Assembly (NCBI GenBank): GCA_014529385.2 | Contig: CM043944.1 | Span: 174,675,240 to 174,739,239 of the forward strand | DNA from: Adiantum capillus-veneris | Taxonomy: Eukaryota; Streptophyta; Polypodiopsida; Polypodiales; Pteridaceae | Reading direction: 5' to 3' | Length of the DNA: 64,000 bases | Shown: piece by piece, positions 40,952 to 50,927 of the stretch | How positions within the stretch are numbered: the first letter of the stretch is position 1 | Layout: the number at the start of each line of letters is the position of its first letter | Position numbers and translations under genes: made by a program | The notes under the pieces: model-generated | Told to the model about the DNA's origin: nothing | What the model saw: only the letters and a program-made list of their open reading frames with translations | The model's database searches: none

Positions 40952-41522
40952 GTGGTGAACAATGTTGATCCAACAGATGTGGACTTTGTAGTTCCAGTGA
41001 TAAAGGTGGTGTTTCAGGGCACTTTGTTTGAGGAAGTGTTATTTGATGGAGGATCTGAAGTCAACATATTGGATGAGTCTGTATACCATAAGATGAGTTG
41101 GGGCAAATTGGAGCCAGCACCATTTCAAGTGAAGATGGAAGATGAGAGGAAGAGTTCAACCTTCAAGTATTCTGAGGTAAAAGTCTATTCATATTGCATG
41201 TATCCAGTTCCAGGTGAATTTTGTTGTTTTGAAGATGGAGAAGGGTGATACCTCCTATGATATGTTATTGGGGAGGCCTTGGGTTAGGTTGGCTAAAGTC
41301 AAACAAGATTGGGGTGAGAATGAATTTGTTTTAAAGAAAGGAAAGCGGGTAGTTACAATTCTTATGAAGGGAAGAAAGAACATTCCTTTAAAGGAAAGAC
41401 CATTGTATGCTCAAACAATTAAACTAGCAAAAGAAGTGGAAAATGATGAGGAAGAAGCATTTTTAAGAGCCAATCCAACCATTGTCTCAATATTTGAAGT
41501 TGATGTTGAAGGTATCTTGTAG
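40952..41522 (+). pseudogene. Gyp-Y aspartic protease
   Basis: The first frame carries VVFQGTLFEEVLFDGGSEVN and ILDESVYHKMSW, with the active-site D-G-G-S at 41045-41056. After a frame change at about 41214 the frame reads KMEKGDTSYDMLLGRPWVRL and AKVKQDWGENEFVLKKGKR, with the M-L-L-G-R-P-W block. This type of protease, with an IPV/FDGGSxVNI pattern, is common in non-chromodomain plant Gypsy elements and differs clearly from the Gyp-X protease just upstream. Confidence 0.82.
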
Positions 41523-41589
41523 AAGCAAGAAGAAGTAGAAGAGAAAAATTCAGACGTACTACCTAGATGGGAAATTCAGGGATTAGAGT

Positions 41590-42110
41590 TTTTGCAGGCA
41601 GTGGATCGGAAGTTGAATCCTAGTCCAAATGTATAGTTTTTTGGATGGTTTTTCAGGGTACAATCAGATCAAGGTTGCTGAGGAGGATCAGCATAAAACA
41701 ACTTCAATCACAAAATGGGGAGCTTTTGTATCCACAGTGTGAATTTTGGACTAAAAAATGGACCACCATCATTCAATTTTACAGGATACAAAACATTTGA
41801 ACCTTACTTGCAAGATTTCATGACAGTCTTTGTGGATGATTTTTCAGTATTTGGAAAGAAGAATTTGCACCTACATCATCTTTAGTTGTGTTTTGAAGGT
41901 GTAGACAATTCAGAATGTGCCTTAATCCTTTCAAGAGTGTCATTGTTGTGCGTAGTGGAGTACTTTTAGGGCATGTGGTTTCTCAAGAAGGGATGCCATT
42001 GATGAGAAGAATATTGAAGTTATAAAATCAGTAAAAGCTCCAGAGAATGTAAAGGAAATAAGCAAGTTTGTTGGTCATGTTAAATAACATGCTAGGTATG
42101 TCAAATGATT
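41590..42110 (+). pseudogene. Gyp-Y reverse transcriptase, eroded
   Basis: Fragments in shifting frames match reverse transcriptase: a DGFSGYNQIKVAEEDQHKT-like block at about 41645-41700, NFGLKNGPPSFNFTGYK, then FMTVFVDDFSVFG at about 41819-41857 with the catalytic F-V-D-D. GVLLGHVVSQEG lies at about 41955. The N-terminal third is missing and many stops are present. Confidence 0.75.
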
Positions 42111-42189
42111 AGAAAATGTTTGTATGCCTCTTACTCATTTGACAAAGAAGAATGTGCGCTTTTTGTTCGGGATAAACCTCAAGATAACT

Positions 42190-42640
42190 CATTTCAGATG
42201 TTGAAGAAGATGTTGTCAGTTGCACCAATACTACAACCTCCAAATTGTTAATTACCTTTTCATGTATTTGTTGATGCATCGGGTATGGCTATTGGTGTTG
42301 TTCTTATGCTATAAATAGTTAGAGGATGGTGCAAACCTATCTACTATGCTCAATTGAGACAAATTATGATGTGACAGAAAGAGAAGCTCTTGGTATGGTT
42401 TATGCTTTAAGAAAATTCAGACATTATTTGTTAAGCAAGAGGGTGATTTTTCATGTGGACTATCAAGCATTCTTGTGTCTGATTAAGAAGCCATTACTAA
42501 CAGGAAAATTAACTAGGTGGATGTTGTTACTATAGGGGTTTGACTTTGTAATTATTCATACTCCTGGTAAAGTGCACACTATAGTTACTTATCTAAGTAG
42601 AATTGACACTGGTGAAAATCCAACAGGTGTTCCTGATGAT
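42190..42640 (+). pseudogene. Gyp-Y RNase H
   Basis: Blocks are FHVFVDASGMAIGVVLM (first aspartate), then ETNYDVTEREALGMVYALRK with the glutamate, FRHYLLSKRVIFHVDYQAF with an aspartate, LTGKLTRWMLLL and, after a stop, GFDFVIIHTPGKVHTIVTYL. This is a standard Gypsy RNase H of the single-domain kind, with stops and one frame change. Confidence 0.8.
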
Positions 42641-42879
42641 CTACCTAATGCTGACTTGTTTGAAGTACAAAATGCAGTATTTGAATCATGGTATGACCAA
42701 ACGTTAATATTTTTGACAGATGATACAATGCCAATGGGATTTTTAGGTGATCAAAGAAGGAAGTTTTCTCTTAAAAGTAGACCTTTTTTGGTGATAGTAG
42801 GAGCATTATATAGAAAAGGGTTTGATCAAGTAATAAGAAGATGTGTGCTTGACTTTGAACAGAAAGCTGTCTTGCCAGA

Positions 42880-43923
42880 AGCTCATTCAAGAATAGCATG
42901 AGGACATTTTTCAGGTGACATAACAGGTAAAAAAGTGTTACAAGCTGGATTGTGGTGACCCACTGTGTTGAAGGATGCCTATGAGCATGCCAAAGGTTGT
43001 GTAATCTATCAGAAGCTTGGTCAACCTGATTCTAGAGATAGGATGTCTGATCATCCTATAATACCTTTGGAAACTTTTCAAGAGTGGGGGATTGGACTTT
43101 GTGGGACCTATAAAGCCTACTACTAGTAAAGGATGCAAGTACATTCTGATTGCTATAGATTATTATACCAAATGGGTGGAGGATGTAGCTCTCAAGGATA
43201 ACAAAGCTCAGAGTGTAGCTAGATTTCTCTATCATAACATCATGAACAAATTTTGTTGTCCTGTGGATTTGGTGAGTGATAGAGGAAGTTCTCAATGAGG
43301 TGATTTTTGAGCTAACAAGAACTCATTTGATCATGCATAAGAAATCAACAGCCTACCATCCCCAAGCTAACGGTGGACAGGTTGAAAGCACCAACAAGAC
43401 TTTGGTTAGAATATTGAAGAAAATTGTTCAGGACAATAAAAAAGATTGGGATTCGAAGCTAGATTCAACATTATGGTCTTTTAGGACATCTTTCAAGGTC
43501 ACAATAGGTATGACTCCATTCAAATTGGTGTATGGTCTTGAAGTTGTAGTGCCCATGGAATTTGGAGTTCCAAGCCTCAGAGTTAGTGCAGAGAAAATGA
43601 GTCCCAAGTTGTCAGTTAGGTACGGGAGCAGATATTTGCTGCAACTAAAAGAGGACATGTTGATTAGCTCCTATATTACTAAAGTAATTCACAGGAGGAG
43701 CAAAGCTTGGGTGACTATTGTTAAGTTTAAAGTGTTCCAAGTTGGAGATTGGGTCATGTTGTATAATTCCAGATTGGGGCCACATCCAGGTAAGTTGAGT
43801 TTGAGATATATTGATCCTTATCAGATTCTCCAAGGTTTGGGCCAAGGAACATTTATTATGGCAGATGTTTTTGGAGCAAGAATTGAAAAGCCAATTAATG
43901 GGTTCAAATTTAAAAATTTTTAG
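42880..43923 (+). pseudogene. Gyp-Y integrase
   Basis: A zinc-binding remnant (GHFSGDITGKKVLQAGLW) is followed by a catalytic core: GLDFVGPIKPTTSKGCKYIL (first aspartate), FCCPVDLVSDRGS (second aspartate), a frameshift near 43285, then AYHPQANGGQVESTNKTLV (glutamate). WSFRTSFKVTIGMTPFKLVY and a C-terminal part with FQVGDWVMLYNSRLGPHPGK and PYQILQGLGQGTFIMADVFG follow. The second part is open for 215 codons and ends with TAG at 43921-43923. Confidence 0.87.
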
Positions 43924-44436
43924 GGGAGACTACCCCATTTGGATTGGCCTCAAGTAGGGTTGATTGAGATAGAGGACATTCCACAAAATAGTAATATTGA
44001 AACTAGTAGTTCTCATCAAACTATGGTGCAGGATATTGATAAGAAAACGGTTAATTTTTGTGGTCAAATTCAGGGGCAAGAGTTAGCAAAAGCACAGCAA
44101 GTTTGACCACGTAAATGGGTAAATCATGGACAAATTTAGAGGTACCAAGTACCTGCAACACTGAATTGGCCAGTCGGATTTTGTCTTATCGGATTTTTGC
44201 AGGTCAGAATTAGCTTGGTCGGAGTTTTTAAAAGGGGAACTTTTACAAAATGTATCGATTTGCAGGAGGATTCTCCATGAAGTGGGATCGTTGCAGCACG
44301 GGGGAGATTAGATGTTTTTGTAAGTGGGGGTTTGATATTCAAAGGATTACACCATCCCATCTATTACATACGTCCTTCACGCATGTTTCCCTCCAAGCCT
44401 CTTTTGTACAAACTTGTTGTCCACTTACCTTTAGCT

Positions 44437-46237
44437 ATGGTGAAAGGCAGAAATCCTAGCACCATGCACCTAGAGGATGAAGATGATGAGCCTCCAAGGA
44501 GATTTTGATGCAAGGGAGAATTGGCTAGTGTAGATATGAATAGCCTTGAGGAAGAGGAGGCCTCTACAGATGAAGATATGATGGTAGAGACCTCACCCAG
44601 TGCTGTGAAGGTTAGGCAATCTCTCATGGAACCTTTTGTGGATTTTGTCGGAATTGACTGTGCAGCTTGGTTACACAGAGTGGGTTTGCATGACTTTGCA
44701 ACCCTACCATGGCATCAGTGGATGCACAATTACTATGCAAAATGTCAACTGGAGATTTTAAGAAAAACCAAAGGTATGATATTCAACACAATTTTTTTTC
44801 ATCTGAGTTAGTGTTAGAAGTTTTCAAGTTACCTTTGAAGGGTGAAACCATGATTCCAAGACATTCTAATGTGCTTCTCAAAAAGGAATTTGGTAATACA
44901 AAATGGGATAGGTAGTATTATATTTTGAAGAATGTAAATTATGTGAGGAGAGAGCATCAGAAATGGTATTTGGAGAAGATGTGCTTTTTAATGACAATTG
45001 ATTACATGACTAAGGAGACTTATGATCCTTTATGGTTTGTAAAACAGGGGGTACAGTTAATTGGGGCAATTGGTTGTATGAAAAACTATGAAGCTGAAGT
45101 GTATCTGTTAGACAAAAGAGAGTCCCACAATGGCAGTAGGTTGTCTGCCTACTTATCTACAACGTTCACTCATGCTCAAAGGTTTCCAACTGAAGATATT
45201 TATAGAGAGGAGCAAACATTTTGTAAATCTCTAGCAACGTAGTGGTAGAAAAGAAGGATCAGGAATCAATTCAAAAAATGGATTCAGAGGCTAAGTTGGC
45301 AAATGATAAACCGAAGCTTGAATCATTTAGGTTTCTTGTACAAGTTGGATACACTAAGGAAGAAGCATTCAGATGTTTGCAGACTCCACAGATGGTGGAA
45401 TCCATAAGGACTTTGGTCTATGTGCCTAATCCTTAGGTTCAAGAGAAAACACCAACAAAGTTAGGGAAAGTGTTTACTTTGTCAAAGAAAAGGAAAGTGA
45501 GGTGCTGACACAAAGGAGATAGCAAAACAGTTGCAATTTGAAGGTCCAAGCACTAAGGTGGTTGAATCAAATTTAGTTGTTGAGGACTCAAGTATGGATG
45601 TGAAGATGTTGGTTGGAGTTTAGAATTTTTTGAAAAAGCAACAGGTCTGGAGCATCAGTTACAACCAATAGCAGAGACAAGTGTGGAAAAATTAATGCTG
45701 TTGGAACAAAGTGAGCTGGTGCAGGATCTAAAATTAGAATTGGAGGACCTAAAAGGTTAGCATAAGGAGGAAGTGCATAAATTGTTGGTGCAGCATCAGA
45801 GTGAAGTGGCTAGGGTAAGAATGTTATTAGGCATGTTCAAAGAATGGACACAAACTTTGGAGGAAAGAGTTAAATGTGAGATGTAAAAATTGGCAGCTAG
45901 GAACACAAATTTTCAAGTGTAAAATCAGATGCTGGACCAAAGATTGAAGCCTTTATTGGATTTAGAGGAGCAAGTATTAAGTCAGGAAGAGTTAAATGTC
46001 AATGGAGTACTTACGTCTGAAGGTGATGTGCAAGTGCTCAGACAACAAATGTTGGGCAATATGCAGGAGGCTTGGAAAGCCATGAGAGAAAGATTATCCA
46101 TTGTGCTTAAACATCCTTATGAAGTGATAAAAAAAGGTTTTGTCAGTGCACATGAGGAAAGTCTATTGGTGGAGGTTGAGCAATTAAAGAAGGACAAAGA
46201 TGTGTATTTCCATCAAATATCCATCAGATGTGTATAG
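44437..46237 (+). pseudogene. Extra coiled-coil ORF downstream of the Gyp-Y integrase
   Basis: ATG at 44437 opens an acidic N-terminus (MHLEDEDDEPPRR, then LEEEEASTDEDMMVE). A globular-looking segment follows with FVGIDCAAWLHRVGLHDFAT, LPWHQWMHNYYAKCQLE, FFSSELVLEVFKLPLKGE and, in a second frame, YDPLWFVKQGVQLIGAIGCM and NGSRLSAYLSTTFTHAQRF. The last third (about 45690-46237) has heptad-like LLEQSELVQDLKLELEDLKG and later EVEQLKKDKDVYFHQ, which suggests coiled coil. Stops and frameshifts cut it into four pieces, but together they span about 600 codons in one direction. I do not recognise the family. It stands where Athila-type elements carry an additional (env-like) ORF, but I see no signal peptide or membrane helix. 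Confidence 0.5.
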
Positions 46238-46439
46238 CTAAGGAGTTGGAAAACAAATTTTAGGAGAACCAGAGACTAGATTTGAATGGGTACAATTTTT
46301 TTTGAAAATAGTCCAATAGCAATTGCAAAAGATCAGAGTTTAGCGGTAGTTCAAGATTCAGTTATGATTGAAACTGAAGAGGCAATGCAACAAAATACTG
46401 TTGGGAAAAAGGAAAATGCTCAATCAGATATATAAATGA

Positions 46440-46840
46440 CTTTTGTAGAGGATGCTATAAGGTATCAAAGAGATTCTTGGTTCTCTTACTACTATGCAAG
46501 CTCCTAATTGGAATAAGGAGTTTTATGTGAATCCATCAATATGTGAGGATGCTATTGGAGCTATGCTTCTTCAATGAGGTAACAATTCCCACTACATGAG
46601 GTCTATCTATTGTGCTAGCAAGGTGAAGCTAGAGGTGGAAAGAGGTTATACTGAGGTGGAGCTCATCATGGTGAGTGTGATTTATGCATGTACAGGCTTT
46701 AGACACTACCTTCTCCCCAAAACATTCACATTTCTCACTAGCTACACTCTTCTACCTCAATTGGTGAATATCCCTACTTTGTTAAAGAGGCTCATGAAGT
46801 GGATTGTGGAGCTACAAAAATTCTGATTCTCTTTCCTTGT
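46440..46840 (+). pseudogene. Tat-1 RNase H (first)
   Basis: The translation reads APNWNKEFYVNPSICEDAIG, AMLLQ, a stop, then NNSHYMRSIYCASKVKLEVE, RGYTEVELIMVSVIYACTGF, RHYLLPKTFTFLTSY and LLKRLMKWIVELQKF. This is the reverse-transcriptase-linked RNase H of a Tat-type Gypsy element (the -DAIGAMLLQ- and -YTEVEL- blocks are diagnostic). The reverse transcriptase that should precede it is absent. Confidence 0.8.
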
Positions 46841-46859
46841 TGAGGAGAGTACAAGGGAA

Positions 46860-47265
46860 ACATTGGTTGATTTGCTTACCTATAAGGAAACCCCTCTTCT
46901 CCTTAAGAAGGACGCGGTGAAGAAGCAACACATGGAAGCCCCTGATAGACACAATGTCTATCTCTCGTTTTTTGATGGCTCTTATAGGAAACCGCATGGT
47001 GAAGCTTCAAGAGCTGTTGTAATTTATGATCCTCAAGGTGCTTTGGTAACTAAAAGGAGTTTGAATCTTGGCACAAAGCAACAATGAAGCTGAGTATGCT
47101 ACTTTGGAGAAAGGTGCCTTGAGTTTGGCATCCATTGTGTGAGGGTAAGAGGTGATTCTGTTTTGGTGGTTAAGCAAGTACTTGGCGTGTGGCAAAGGAA
47201 GAACCCAAGGCTGAAAAATATGTGTTTTCAAGTGAAGCATCTGCTTATATGTTTTGAAGCTTGGG
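46860..47265 (+). pseudogene. Tat-1 second (additional) RNase H
   Basis: After LVDLLTYKETPLLLKKDAVK the frame reads NVYLSFFDGSYRKPHGEASR with the first aspartate, then AVVIYDPQGALVTKRSLNLG. In other frames a NxEAEYATLEKG equivalent and VRVRGDSVLVVKQVLGVWQR follow with the glutamate and second aspartate, then NPRLKNMCFQVKHLLICFEA. A separate RNase H of this kind between the first RNase H and integrase defines the Tat lineage of plant Gypsy elements. It is frameshifted and truncated at the LTR insertion at 47269. Confidence 0.8.
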
Positions 47266-47268
47266 GTT

Positions 47269-48192
47269 TTTCATAATAACTAATATCTAATTCTCCTAAA
47301 TGATTTTCTCATGTTAAACTGATCATTTAATATGGGGAAGTGCCAGGTGAGAAAAAGTTAGAATATTGGTTAAGCTGGCAGACCGACCACAGTAGGGATT
47401 CAAAGGAGGGAAAATAGGGATCCAAAGAGGGGGCCATCTGCAAAAGAGAAAAGTGCAACAATAGGCTTTAAAGACCTTAAGGTTCAGCCCATTAAGACTT
47501 CCAAAATGCTAAGGTTCCAAAATTAAAAGGTTGTGTCCAATGGTCAAAGCTTAGTAGAAATTGGATGCTTTGTGTGTGTACCAAAAGTCTTCATGAATCC
47601 TACAAAGGAGGGGGCAAGCCTTGCAAGTAGGGGATGAGAGAGAAACACACACACACACTCTCTCTCTCTCTCTCACAAGCCTCCTTTACACAAAGGGAAT
47701 GAGGGACACATGTGAGCTCCCTGGCCCAGATGCCCACAAGGTGTACTCAAATCCTATTGGATGGCCATGGAGGTGGACCAATGAGAATTAGACTAGAGTA
47801 AATCTAGTTTAATTAATTTAAAAACACTTAATAAAAGAACCAATAAGAATTAATCTCTCTAAAAGACTATTGGACAGTCTCCCACCAATGAGCATCCAGC
47901 AACCCAATGGCTTGCCTGATTCCTATTGGCTGGGAGACAAAGGGGTCCAATGAAAGTTTAGGAGCATTAATTAATTATCTAAAGCTCTCACAAAATGGGA
48001 AAGTGGGACAGATGTCAGAAGGCTATCACTTATGCTACTTAATTTTCATTGGCTAAACTGGGAGAGGTCCAATGGGGTGTTAGCATGAGTAAAATGCAAG
48101 AGGGGTGGACCAAGAGAGAGAGGGGGCTGAATTTGTCAAGTCAGTATCACACTCACACTCACACTCACACAATCTCATGTGTGGAGCAAGAA

Positions 48193-48256
<64 letters not shown>

Positions 48257-48839
48257 CTTTAATGGAAAGCTTATCACCTACTTCAAGCTTGTGAGAAGGG
48301 AGGCCTACACCAACAACTCTTGGCTTTGTGATGAAAATCCAACCAAGAGCCAAGCTTCAATGCATGCTCATATCATGTACCATGCTAATTACTAAGCTAT
48401 GCTATGCTAATATGAGTGATTATGTGAGGAGATGTACATCTTTCTCATAAGACTACTCCTTCTTCCTCTCAATCTACTCTCATACCCCGCTAGCTCTCAC
48501 CATCTTCGAAGGTGTGTGAGGTCTTGGGTCTGAGACCATGAGGGAATTGATCTAGTGTTTTATAAGTGTTTTGCTTAGTGCTTGAAGCTTCCATATTCAT
48601 TTCACTAGCTAGTATTGAAGGAACACAAAGAATTGTATTGTAAAATGTCTCTCTTGATGGGAGAAACCTATAATACAAAGCCTTTTGGAGGGGGGACCGG
48701 CTCCATGTAAATCCGGTCCTCAACTGTTGTCAATAGCTGTATTTCTTTTCCTTTGTGAAGTATTGTTCATGCCTATCTAACTAGACATTATGATTTTTGT
48801 TGCTCTCCCCACCACCCAAGCACTCTTGGGAAATTTACA
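47269..48839 (+). mobile_element. Diverged Chromo-family LTR inside Tat-1 (probable solo LTR)
   Basis: From TTTCATAATAACTAATATC (first bases changed from TGTCAT) to GGGAAATTTACA it follows the Chromo-2 LTR block by block. Shared blocks are gattttctcatgttaaactg, ctacaaaggagggggc, gatgagagagaaacac, gaaatccaaccaagagccaa, ttcgaaggtgtgtgaggtct and ggaggggggaccggctcc. It is a distinct, more diverged subfamily of 1571 bp. The flanks (gggtt left, aaatt right) do not match, so the insertion was followed by loss of flanking Tat-1 sequence or came with a rearrangement. Confidence 0.85.
48148..48253 (+). repeat. (CACACT)n and (CT)30 microsatellites in the LTR leader
   Basis: A cacactcacactcacac run at 48148-48170 is followed by a pure CT run at 48195-48253 within the LTR at 47269-48839. 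Confidence 0.95.
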
Positions 48840-48849
48840 AAATTTTAGA

Positions 48850-49997
48850 GGAGAATCATGAGTTGGTGGTCACTTTGCTTCAAAGATCACTTTGCATAAA
48901 GTCTGGCAGGAAGGGTATGTGTGGCCAAGCATTCAATGTGATGTTCATCGTTGGTGCAAGTCTTGTAAAGAGTGTCAAAGCATGGCAAATAGGGCTCTCA
49001 AATCAGAATTTAGAGGCACCATTGTGTCTTATTGTGTGTTTGAGAAGTGGGATATTGATGCAATAGGTCCTCTACCTATGACAGCTAGAGGCAAATGTTA
49101 CGTACTTACTGATGTTGACTATCCATCCCCAGTGGACTGAAGCCAAAGCTGTTAGGCAAATCACAAGGAAAGATGTTTCCCAACTTTTATATGAAGATAT
49201 TTGTTGTAAATTTGACATGCCATTAGAGTTATTTGTGACAAGGATCCAGGTTTTAGGCTAGAGCTGGTGGATTATCTATGTAGAAGCTTCATATGCATCG
49301 CATGCTTACGACTCCATATTATCCCCAATGAAATGGAATGAATGAAAGGTTTAATGGAGAACTCATAAGGATGCTTACAAATATGACAATAAACAAGGTG
49401 AAGACTTGGAATTTAGAGCTACCTTGTGCTCTATGGGCTTACAAGACTGCCATCAAATCAAGTATTGGTTTCTCTCCCTTCCATCTAGTTTTTGGTGAAG
49501 AGGCCTTACTTCCTATTGAGGTGGAGATACCAGCTTTGAAGCTGATGCTTAAGCTTAAAGAAGATCCTAATGATGCACTCAAGGAGAGGCTTCTATATTT
49601 GTGATGTGTACAATTAGACAAGTTGCCAACTTTTGAGCATTATGAACGGGTCTTGAAGAAAAATCAAGCAAAGGCAAATGAGAAGGTGAAGGACAAAGAC
49701 ATCAAGAAGGGTGACATGGTGCTTCGTTACAATAGTAAGCTTGATAGCACTTTTCGAAAGAAGTTTCAAATCAAGTGGCAAGGTCCTTTCTTGGTCTTAA
49801 ATAGGTTTCCAAATGGCACATATCAGCTTGCTGACTTGGATGGTACGCCACATAAAGCACGTGTTAATGGCTACAGGTTGAAGAAGTATATTGCAAGGTT
49901 GATGACTGTAATTGAGGATAAGCCTTTTTTTGAGGAATTTTCTCATCATATGGATAATGATGAAGATGAAATGAAGACTCCCTTATCTTGTTTATAG
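48850..49997 (+). pseudogene. Tat-1 integrase
   Basis: The zinc-binding region is nearly intact: GGHFASKITLHKVWQEGYVW, then CDVHRWCKSCKECQSMANRA with H-H-C-C spacing. The core begins FEKWDIDAIGPLPMTARGKC (first aspartate) and then loses frame at about 49130. It resumes with NGMNERFNGELIRML (49320-49370), where the glutamate is kept. The C-terminal part 49338-49997 reads ELPCALWAYKTAIKSSIGFS, PFHLVFGEEALLPIEVEIPA, KWQGPFLVLNRFPNGTYQLA and HKARVNGYRLKKYIA. One TGA at about 49602 interrupts it. It lies 58 bp before the 3' LTR, as expected for the last domain. Confidence 0.87.
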
Positions 49998-50055
49998 GAT
50001 CTCTTTTTTGCTGCCGATCATGAATGATCTAGCAGGCTGGGGTGTGGCAAATTAT

Positions 50056-50927
50056 GTTAGGCGCATTTTTGACACCCCATTTTTCTGTAAAATTGTACAT
50101 ATGGACATGACTCATGATGTAAAAAGTGTGGTGGATTTGTTTTAGTGGTATTTTTAGCTTGCTTTAGCAAGTACATGTACATGCAGGACAAGTCGCTGGG
50201 GTAGCGCCAGTTGTAGGGTTACTGTAAGTGTCAGTGAGTGAGTTTTTTGAAGATAGACTTGTATATAAATAAAGCTCATGTACAAACTTTAAAAAATTCA
50301 GCCAAAGTCCAAATATTTTTAGGTTTTATCTCAGTGTGCCTCCTTGATAATTTTTGATGCAGTTTTTGCCCTCGCCTTGCCTTCTCTACATGTAGTTGTA
50401 TCGATACATTTCTCTGTTCGCGTCAATTTTGCATGGAGCGGCGTGTAGATTCAATTTTGGTCATCTTCAGCTTTCTTGCCAGTCATTTTTCATGATTTCT
50501 TCCGAGCTTTAAATAGCCCCAATTGGAGTTGTGCTCTTCAGGTTACGACTAGTTCTCTACAGGGTTATGGCTATGGCAGCCTAGTGGGACAAATTGTGTA
50601 CAGACAGATTGGGAGGGCATGTATCTATGAATTATGGAATTGATGTTGAATTTGTGGATTTTTTATGTTCAATTTGAAGTGGGAGACCCTTGTCTTCATA
50701 TGCATTGGCCGGAGTGTGCTGTAAATCCGTGCTTTGTCAGGGCTTTGCTCCTATCTGCTATGGTCCTTTGGGTGGGCATGTGCTTGTAAATTCCCCAGAA
50801 ATCATAGGCCTTTTGGTTGGGGTTTACTAAGAGTTGGTTTGGTATACTTTTTGGTGCTGAGGTTGAAGTTTGAATGCTCTTGGGCTATATAGCTATAGAG
50901 GTGTCCCACTTTTTCTTTTGCCCAACA
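50056..50927 (+). repeat. Tat-1 3' LTR (872 bp)
   Basis: It starts TGTTAGGCGCATTTTTGAC and ends CTTTTGCCCAACA. The preceding ggctggggtgtggcaaatta (50034-50054) is the likely polypurine-tract region. It is clearly diverged from the 5' LTR by many substitutions and small indels, so the insertion is old. Confidence 0.88.

Larger units (their letters stand above)
35787..50927 (+). mobile_element. Tat-1: large Gypsy element with nested insertions
   Basis: The left LTR (35787-36626) and right LTR (50056-50927) align closely end to end: TGTTA(A/G)(A/G)C(A/G)CATTTTTGA starts, and tgtcccactttttcttttgc, ccaaca ends. Between them, a gag fragment follows the left LTR. RNase H, a second RNase H and integrase precede the right LTR, so both ends belong to one element of the Tat (dual RNase H) type. 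The middle is filled by two other Gypsy elements (Gyp-Y and Gyp-X), and a Chromo-family LTR lies between RNase H and integrase. Flanking bases (aatgt left, acgtc right) give no clean duplication. Confidence 0.82.

Noticed and set aside
45929-46237. Separate small coiled-coil gene
   Set aside because: It continues the direction and context of the broken ORF beginning at 44437, with similar open pieces immediately upstream, so it is better read as its C-terminal part.
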